DNA of 5,846 bases from Candidatus Poseidoniaceae archaeon (GTDB lineage Archaea; Thermoplasmatota; Poseidoniia; Poseidoniales; Poseidoniaceae). Below, piece by piece: positions 1 through 5,029 of the stretch; position 1 is the stretch's first letter; every line of letters starts with the position of its first letter. Where the stretch lies: NCBI GenBank assembly GCA_022424925.1, contig JAKMGM010000068.1, positions 1-5,846 of the forward strand, written 5' to 3'. The translations under genes and the position numbers were made by a program. The notes beneath the pieces were generated by a model. The model did no database searches. It was not told where the DNA came from and saw only the letters and a list, made by a program, of their open reading frames with translations.

Positions 1-1112
1 AGGTTCACGCCAGCAGCCAAAGTAGGGGTAGCGGTCAAACCGACAAGTAGACCTTGTTTGAACGCTTTTTCTATTGCTTTTCTCTGGCCATGTGTGAGAC
101 CTGCATGATGGAAAGCAACTCCGCCACGAATTGACTCGGCTAACCGTTCGGCCATCGCAGTTTGACGGCGACCATCCAAAGAATCGGCAAAATCACTCAG
201 CCGTTGTATTCGATCGGGGTCTTCTTTCGACAAGCGTTTTGAAACTCGTTTTGAAAGTTTCAATGCCTCCGATTGTGCACTGCGCCGGGTTCCAACGAAA
301 ATCAAGACTTGGCCATCCTGGTCGATGGCGTCGTTAACTACGGCCCATGACGGATGTGACTTGGGCCCGTCAAGGTCTCGTGGCGGTTGAAGAACATCCG
401 CTTGTGTAGACATTCCAGAAGATTGAACCAAACGGGGTTCAAGGTGTAAATCATGAAAGGTGCTGTATTCCAGCGCTACAGGCCTCCAGGTTGAAAGAAT
501 GAGATTTGCATCCAACCATTCTGCTAATTCATTGCAATTTCCAACTGTAGCGGAGAGAGCAATAATCTGTGCCTTTGGTCGAAGATATCTCAAACGGGTC
601 AAATTAATCTCCAACGTTGGTCCACGGGTTGAATCGTTCATCAGATGAAACTCATCGGCAACTACAATCGATACATTCGCCATCAACTCCGAGCGGTTGC
701 GCATAAGAGAGTCAAGTTTTTCTGAGGTGCAAACGAGTATGTCACATTCATCTATTTTCTTTGCCTCACCAGATGCATCCCCAATGCCAAGCCCAACAGT
801 TAATCCAACTGCTCCACCGAACGCCACCAAATCTTCATGTTTTTCGCTTGCCAGTGCTTTGAGGGGAACAATATAGACAGCTTTTGAACCGGGTTCATCG
901 TGAAGTAAACGTCGCATTATGGCAATGTATGCAACGAGTGATTTACCGCTGGCAGTAGGAATTGCGAGTAAGGTATTGGAGCCTGAAAGAACACTTGGCA
1001 TGGCTTCAAACTGTGGAGGATGAAGTCGTTCAATACCCCATTCGGACGTGAGAAATTGAAGTGCTTTTTGGGGCAAATCCAACCGCATGACCGCTCGCTC
1101 GTCCCCCTCCAT
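1..1112 (-). CDS. hel308: Hel308-type ATP-dependent DNA helicase, C-terminus beyond window
   Basis: Superfamily-2 (Ski2-like) helicase, known in archaea to unwind DNA 3'-5' at stalled replication forks. The 370 residues present carry, in order: a Q-motif-like HPPQFEAM (31-38); Walker A PTASGKS (52-58); motif Ia IVPLKALASEK (81-91); a CDILVCTSEKLDSL segment (123-136) typical of Hel308; motif II DEFH (153-156), where the family usually has DEIH or DEVH; motif III SAT (187-189); motif IV with IFVGTRRSA (271-279); and FHHAGL (334-339) followed by ATPTLAAGVN (361-370), which is motif V at the window edge. Motif VI, the winged helix, ratchet domain and C-terminal domain lie outside. The ATG at 1112 is the first start after an in-frame TGA at 1128-1130; ATG 1088 (Met9) is an alternative that still keeps every motif. 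No Shine-Dalgarno is visible, so the mRNA may be leaderless. It is divergent from the TerB-like gene. The reading frame is intact and family assignment is firm; the exact start is less so. Confidence 0.95.
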   Translation of the reverse strand, partial: MEGDERAVMRLDLPQKALQFLTSEWGIERLHPPQFEAMPSVLSGSNTLLAIPTASGKSLVAYIAIMRRLLHDEPGSKAVYIVPLKALASEKHEDLVAFGGAVGLTVGLGIGDASGEAKKIDECDILVCTSEKLDSLMRNRSELMANVSIVVADEFHLMNDSTRGPTLEINLTRLRYLRPKAQIIALSATVGNCNELAEWLDANLILSTWRPVALEYSTFHDLHLEPRLVQSSGMSTQADVLQPPRDLDGPKSHPSWAVVNDAIDQDGQVLIFVGTRRSAQSEALKLSKRVSKRLSKEDPDRIQRLSDFADSLDGRRQTAMAERLAESIRGGVAFHHAGLTHGQRKAIEKAFKQGLLVGLTATPTLAAGVN

Positions 1113-1202
1113 GCTGTGCTGTTTGCGTCAACAGTCCAAAAGGACAACGCTCGTAAACTTTCAATCCGACACCCATAAGACCCCTCTTCTCATGTGCCAA
1201 TC
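1113..1202. promoter_or_regulatory. Divergent intergenic region between hel308 and the TerB-like gene
   Basis: This gap of 80-90 nt must hold the promoters of both outward-facing genes. On the plus strand an A/T-richer CCATAAGA lies around 1174-1181, centred about 25 nt before ATG 1203; that is where an archaeal TATA box would sit for a leaderless transcript. It is a weak match. A short inverted repeat, GTCC-AAAA-GGAC (1134-1145), flanked by GCGT (1125-1128) and ACGC (1147-1150), lies where a promoter or operator for the helicase would be expected. Neither gene has a recognisable Shine-Dalgarno here. The promoter role is inferred from position alone. Confidence 0.35.
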
Positions 1203-1817
1203 ATGGCCGATGATGTTGAGTCCATGGTAGAAGAACGACTTTCTGTGTTCGAAGATGAACCTGACCTAAACGACTGGGTCGAAGTAATGTGCGGCGCAGC
1301 AATGGCTGTTCTCGGGATTTTTCATCTGGTTGAACCTTGGGAATTTGTCAACACTGATGTCATGCGATGGTTCGCAGCAGCCGTTATAGCAGCCGGGGCT
1401 GTTTGGGCAGGTCACGGACTCAAAGACATGGCGGTGAAAGAAGTTCGTCGTTCAATTGCTATTCTCGACATGGCCCAATCCGATGACGGCCCGAACCACG
1501 GACTCATCCGCGATGTCTTACTTAACCCAGATGCATATCGCTCTTTCTTGCTTGAATCGTATGAAGCAGCATGGGAAGACGGCATCATCACCGAAGAGGA
1601 ACTGGCTGAACTCAAATCCTTCCAAGATGCACTGGGCATCTCCGACCAAGAGGCTGCCCAAATGAACGTCGAAGCTGTTGTGAAGTCCGCCTCCAAAGAT
1701 GGCGAAATCTCCGAAGATGAAGAAGAGAGCATCAAAGCGGCTGCGGAAAAGGCAGGCGTTGATTCCTCAAAGGCTATCAAGGACGCTAAAACCAAAGCGA
1801 AGAAAGGGAAGAAGTGA
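1194..1817 (+). CDS. Membrane-anchored protein with duplicated TerB-like acidic module
   Basis: Small protein of unknown function, 207 residues from GTG 1194 or 204 from ATG 1203; the ATG is the likelier start (Met4) although neither has a Shine-Dalgarno. After an acidic N-terminus come two hydrophobic helices, about residues 29-47 and 57-75, joined by a short turn, so it is probably an integral membrane hairpin. The C-terminal half is soluble, helical and strongly acidic, with two 29-residue copies of one module, at 126-154 and 166-194, exactly 40 residues apart. Each has a DGxI(S/T)E(E/D) turn, a helix and a (L/A)G(I/V) stretch. This resembles the TerB (tellurite-resistance-like) fold, where DGxxxxEE turns recur. 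EF-hand loop positions 1 and 3 are not acidic, so a calcium EF-hand is less likely. The tail (195-207) is Lys-rich. No tellurite-resistance partners are nearby, so the cellular role is unknown. The gene is convergent with the exported protein gene, three bases away. Confidence 0.85.
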   Translation: MPIMADDVESMVEERLSVFEDEPDLNDWVEVMCGAAMAVLGIFHLVEPWEFVNTDVMRWFAAAVIAAGAVWAGHGLKDMAVKEVRRSIAILDMAQSDDGPNHGLIRDVLLNPDAYRSFLLESYEAAWEDGIITEEELAELKSFQDALGISDQEAAQMNVEAVVKSASKDGEISEDEEESIKAAAEKAGVDSSKAIKDAKTKAKKGKK

Positions 1818-1820
1818 AAC

Positions 1821-3881
1821 TCAATCCCACTGCGTGTTTCCAGTTAACAACTTGGAAGCGAGGTTTCTTGCTTTCAATCTCCGAGTATACTCACCCCGAC
1901 TCGATACCGCACAGAGCACCAACCCGAGTACACCAATTGGAGTTGCATACGGGACGAGGCCCGATGCGTTCTCCACCGAAATGAAAGGAGGCACATCGTT
2001 GGTGTCGAAGCCTGGAGAGGCAATAAATCGTACATCCAACAAGTCGAGGTCACAATCGCACAAACTTACCGATATACGCTCGGGGAAAAGTGCACTCTGC
2101 AGCGACAACCAGTCATATTCGCTTACTGATACCGGACGAGTACCCCAAGCAGGAACCGAAACTGAACCGGTAGCCGGGACATCGACCATCTTAAAATCAA
2201 CATGGAAAACGGAAGAAGTGGGCTTTTCATCGACAATCATCATTGCTTCAAGCATCAATAAATCGAGAAGAAGTGAACGGCCAGCCAGCAGAATGAATCG
2301 AACGGTTTGCTGTTCTAACATTCCGTCGTCGGTTGTCTGAGCACCCCCCCTGCTAACTTGAGAGAAAATAGCTTGATCCAAACGTAACTCCTGTAATTCG
2401 GGAACAATCAACTGCCACCTGCCATCAGGAAGTGGGATGGCTTGATCGACCTCGAGTCTCATTTCGAGACGCTCTCCATCAAGCATTCCCCATGTTGCAC
2501 CCGTATGTGTGACGAGCACCTTTTCGGGAACTCCCGGATACGATGCATCCCAGAGTTGTTGTAAACGGTTTTCAATGAGTTCATCCAATTGAATTTCAGA
2601 TTCAACTTGCACCTCATCGGACAAGGCCCACATCGGATGAAGAATTCCACCCACGAGCAAAAAGAGCACACCGGGCGTGAATGCGCCAAACCGGAGAAGA
2701 GACGAAGTCGAATGGCGAAGGCCATCAATAACAAATCCTGCAAAAAGAATGAGTGAGATGAAAAGGAAGCCAGAGGAGTACCTCGAAAGTGATACGGGTG
2801 AACTTTCATCACCGATGATTCCGCTACCTGCTGGGTAAAACGCCTTGCCATCAAAATCTGCGGGCGTAACGGGCCCTGCGCCCTCAAAAGCCAGTTGACC
2901 TGTCCACGTGTAAGGCTGGAATTTACCGGCTGTTCCACCAAAGCAAAAGATGTAATCACCGACAGGGAGTGCTCGCCATCGGTATGTTGTTCGCGTTGAA
3001 TCATCGTCATCACGAACGATGACCTCCGGAGCGCTTGACAAACGGCCGTTTGGCTGAATCAAATCGGGCAAGCCATGACTCTGTTGAAGTTCGATAGGAA
3101 CCGTCTCCCACTGCACATAGATATTGACCACTTCATTCTGTTCTATAGAGAAAGACCAGCAGTCTCGGTCATTTTCCAACAATGCACCATAATGAACGGT
3201 TTCAAACTCAGTCGAACGGGGTTCAAGATCACTGGATGGCTCGTCCGAGTTTCGGTCATTGATGTCTTCAGACCAAGGTATGTGCAATTCCATGGACGAC
3301 GAACCTCGCAGATACAGTTCCCAAGTACCCGGTCGGTCAAGAACAAAAGTCATCCGAAGTCGTACTGGGTCTTCCGGCCATAGAACCCGTTCACCGTTCA
3401 GGTTTAGCGGTTCATCTTCAAGTGAATATGGACTGGTTTCGGATAAGGAGGGTACAAAATCAGCGTCAAAACTCCAATCAGTAACCGAGGAACCAAGAAT
3501 GAGTGAAACATCTAACTCAGGTTTAGTGTAACCTGAAAAATCTCCAGTAAAGCGCAAATCAAGAACCAAAGATGTTAATGTCGTGGGCAACAAAGCCAAT
3601 TCACGCTGTTGAGGCTGCATTTCAAATTCAATCGTCACTGTTTCTGGTTGAGCAGGTGACGCAAAAACGGTATCGGAAACGAGTTCCTCTCCACCTGCCA
3701 CCGAACGAAGTTCACATTCGTCGTCTTGGATGCAGGACAAGAACATCTTACCGCCATCTGTTGATTCGTTAAGGTTCGCCTGGACCAGAGGTGAGAAAAG
3801 CGAGAGAAGAAATAAGCTTAGGATCAAAATCAGAGTCACAGACAATGAGCGTCGAGATGAAGAACGCCTGCCCATGCACAT
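1821..3881 (-). CDS. Exported multi-domain membrane protein with PPC-like beta domain, function unknown
   Basis: A 686-residue protein I do not recognise as a characterised family. It starts with a classical signal peptide: basic n-region (RRSSSRR, 5-11), hydrophobic core (about 13-32) and a plausible cleavage after VQA at 33-35. Residues 36-370 look extracellular and rich in beta-strand. Within them, about 226-333 resembles a bacterial/archaeal pre-peptidase C-terminal (PPC) domain: GALLENDRDCWSFSI followed by alternating hydrophobics and LPVGDYIFCF. Cys241 and Cys313 could pair, as could Cys50 and Cys56. Two membrane helices follow (about 371-388 and 399-420), then a second predicted exterior domain (421-640), a last helix (about 642-660) and a short basic tail (RRLKAR). 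Arg/Lys placement agrees with the positive-inside rule: N-terminus, the 389-398 loop and the C-terminus inside. No catalytic motif is apparent. ATG 3881 has no Shine-Dalgarno; ATG 3875 (Met3) is an alternative. It is 38 nt downstream of the SprT-like gene and probably the last gene of that operon. Possible roles include envelope assembly or surface binding, but this is speculative. Confidence 0.88.
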   Translation of the reverse strand: MCMGRRSSSRRSLSVTLILILSLFLLSLFSPLVQANLNESTDGGKMFLSCIQDDECELRSVAGGEELVSDTVFASPAQPETVTIEFEMQPQQRELALLPTTLTSLVLDLRFTGDFSGYTKPELDVSLILGSSVTDWSFDADFVPSLSETSPYSLEDEPLNLNGERVLWPEDPVRLRMTFVLDRPGTWELYLRGSSSMELHIPWSEDINDRNSDEPSSDLEPRSTEFETVHYGALLENDRDCWSFSIEQNEVVNIYVQWETVPIELQQSHGLPDLIQPNGRLSSAPEVIVRDDDDSTRTTYRWRALPVGDYIFCFGGTAGKFQPYTWTGQLAFEGAGPVTPADFDGKAFYPAGSGIIGDESSPVSLSRYSSGFLFISLILFAGFVIDGLRHSTSSLLRFGAFTPGVLFLLVGGILHPMWALSDEVQVESEIQLDELIENRLQQLWDASYPGVPEKVLVTHTGATWGMLDGERLEMRLEVDQAIPLPDGRWQLIVPELQELRLDQAIFSQVSRGGAQTTDDGMLEQQTVRFILLAGRSLLLDLLMLEAMMIVDEKPTSSVFHVDFKMVDVPATGSVSVPAWGTRPVSVSEYDWLSLQSALFPERISVSLCDCDLDLLDVRFIASPGFDTNDVPPFISVENASGLVPYATPIGVLGLVLCAVSSRGEYTRRLKARNLASKLLTGNTQWD

Positions 3882-3919
3882 CGCAGCATTTCATGATGCT
3901 TCAAGTCAATGGCGGCAGA

Positions 3920-4480
3920 TTATGTGAGTGTGGTGATTTTCCGGTCGATGAGTTTCATGTCGCATGTTCTGCAACGATAGCCGCCATTGGATGGTTTTTG
4001 ACGCGGATATTCACGCCCACATTTGGAACAGCACCAGAGCCAAGAGGCTCTTTTTCGACGCAAGGCTTCGGTGAACTTTATGCCTTGTTGCCCCGCTTTA
4101 CTACCCGGCCAAGATGCTTCTAAACTGCGAAACGATGAATCATGCGCTCGTAGACCGAAGGCGTGAATGTATTCATGATGCAGAACAAATGCAGAATATG
4201 CCTTCCATTCAGAAACAAGAAGTTCCGGATGAAGGTCAATGACATCCACATCACCCGGCTTCAAATCATTGACATCAACTCCTCGCCTCCATCGAGTAAC
4301 GCCGTGTCGTTGCGTAGCATTTTTTCGCAAAACCCCGAGTTGTATGGTGCTTAACAGTTCAACATTCGCACCGACCCACTCAGGCATTTCCCTCATAACC
4401 TCGAGAACGAAGTCACGAAGTTCATTCAAGAGCATAGATTGCTCTGCGTTCGGCTTGGCCATTGAAGAAGTCAACTCCAC
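3920..4480 (-). CDS. SprT-like zinc metallopeptidase with C-terminal zinc ribbon
   Basis: Predicted SprT/SPRTN-type metalloprotease of 186 residues. Numbering is from GTG 4480, which overlaps the upstream thioesterase by 10 nt. ATG 4462 (Met7, 180 residues) is preferred: it leaves an 8-nt gap and has a GGAG 12 nt upstream. The active site is HEYIH (102-106), giving zinc ligands His102 and His106 with general base Glu103. The following HDSSF (113-117) matches the family's HGxxF block, with His113 as likely third ligand. A zinc ribbon follows: Cys151-x2-Cys154 and Cys170-x2-Cys173, preceded by an extra Cys150; the YRCRTC pattern is characteristic of SprT proteins. Eukaryotic SPRTN relatives cleave DNA-protein crosslinks, and bacterial SprT is poorly characterised, so a DNA-repair role is plausible but inferred. 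The gap between the HExxH motif and the third His is shorter than usual. No signal peptide or membrane helix is seen, so it should be cytosolic. It is the middle gene of the probable three-gene minus-strand operon. Confidence 0.88.
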   Translation of the reverse strand: MELTSSMAKPNAEQSMLLNELRDFVLEVMREMPEWVGANVELLSTIQLGVLRKNATQRHGVTRWRRGVDVNDLKPGDVDVIDLHPELLVSEWKAYSAFVLHHEYIHAFGLRAHDSSFRSLEASWPGSKAGQQGIKFTEALRRKRASWLWCCSKCGREYPRQKPSNGGYRCRTCDMKLIDRKITTLT

Positions 4481-4962
4481 CGGTGATAGGCAGGATGACC
4501 TTCTTTGACCGCCACAAACAATCCAGTGCCGGTGGCGCAGACTTTCCCGTTTGCCTCCAGCAGTAACTCAATTTCTGCCCGGTCATCACCAAGCTCTTTG
4601 ATTTGGCTTGTAACCTTGAGGGGCACATCCATCGGAGTGGGTCGGCGTAGTTTAACGCTGTATGACGCAGTTACAGTACACGGCGGTTCAGTCAAACCCT
4701 TCGCATCCATAAGGGCAATCGCTGCGGTCCAGTTACCGTGACAATCAAGTAATGTCCCTATGATTCCACCGTTCATCATTCCCGGAAAGGCTTGATGATG
4801 AGGTTCAGGGGTGTAATCCAAAGAAAGCCCATTTTCAATCCGAACGCTGTTTATTTGCAAACCCTTCTCATTCGCTGGACCACAGCCAAAACAAATTGAA
4901 CTGGGGGCGTAAAACCGCTGCACACTGGTCTCTTCCATACCACTGGCACAACCTTCAAGCAC
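4471..4962 (-). CDS. PaaI/THEM4-like hotdog-fold acyl-CoA thioesterase
   Basis: Single-domain hotdog protein, 163 residues from GTG 4962 or 155 from ATG 4938 (Met9). The ATG is favoured because conserved sequence only begins around residue 24. The N-terminal CFGCGPANEKGLQI block (24-37) is typical of PaaI-like thioesterases. The central helix holds FPGMMNGGIIGTLLDCH (59-75), where Asn64-Gly-Gly occupies the usual His-Gly-Gly position and Asp73 lies nine residues later, as does the catalytic acid in THEM2-type enzymes. The C-terminal half (about 95-152) has the expected strand pattern, including SVKLRRPTP (102-110). Family members hydrolyse acyl-CoA thioesters in the cytosol, usually as dimers of dimers; the substrate cannot be read from the sequence. 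It heads a probable operon with the SprT-like and exported protein genes and is divergent from the M14 hydrolase. The Asn for His change could alter activity, or simply mark a subfamily. Confidence 0.88.
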   Translation of the reverse strand: MLEGCASGMEETSVQRFYAPSSICFGCGPANEKGLQINSVRIENGLSLDYTPEPHHQAFPGMMNGGIIGTLLDCHGNWTAAIALMDAKGLTEPPCTVTASYSVKLRRPTPMDVPLKVTSQIKELGDDRAEIELLLEANGKVCATGTGLFVAVKEGHPAYHRWS

Positions 4963-5029
4963 TTGTTTTCTTTGCTCAATGACACCATTCGATACGCATT
5001 CTTATTGAGGGGGGGAGTATGCATGAACC
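4963..5029. promoter_or_regulatory. Divergent intergenic region with G-rich ribosome-binding site
   Basis: About 67 nt (92 nt if the thioesterase starts at ATG 4938) separates two outward-facing genes and should contain both promoters. For the plus gene, an A/T-rich ATTCTTATT (about 4998-5006) is centred some 28 nt before ATG 5030, a reasonable position for an archaeal TATA element with a very short leader. The same A/T stretch could serve the minus gene. A G-rich tract GAGGGGGGGAG (5007-5017) contains GGAG 12 nt before ATG 5030 and is the clearest Shine-Dalgarno candidate in the window, though the spacing is long. Promoter calls are positional inference. Confidence 0.35.

Noticed and set aside
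1134..1145. GTCC-AAAA-GGAC hairpin as an intrinsic terminator
   Set aside because: The stem is only four base pairs, no T-run follows on either strand, and it lies between two divergent starts rather than after a gene.
1412..1795. 127-codon minus-strand ORF, very rich in Ser and Ala
   Set aside because: It lies entirely antisense to the TerB-like gene, and its composition is what the complement of Asp/Glu/Lys/Ala codons gives. The plus-strand frame has clear helices and internal repeats.
1699..2340. 213-codon plus-strand ORF spanning the convergent junction
   Set aside because: It overlaps the TerB-like gene in another frame and runs antisense to the exported protein. It has low-complexity basic and Ser/Thr-rich composition with no domain pattern.
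2459..3013. 184-codon minus-strand ORF
   Set aside because: It is a different frame on the same strand inside the exported protein gene, whose frame has signal peptide and membrane helices with consistent topology.
1821..3881. The exported protein as a secreted protease because of its PPC-like domain
   Set aside because: No HExxH, Ser-His-Asp subtilisin pattern or other protease motif is visible in the 686 residues.
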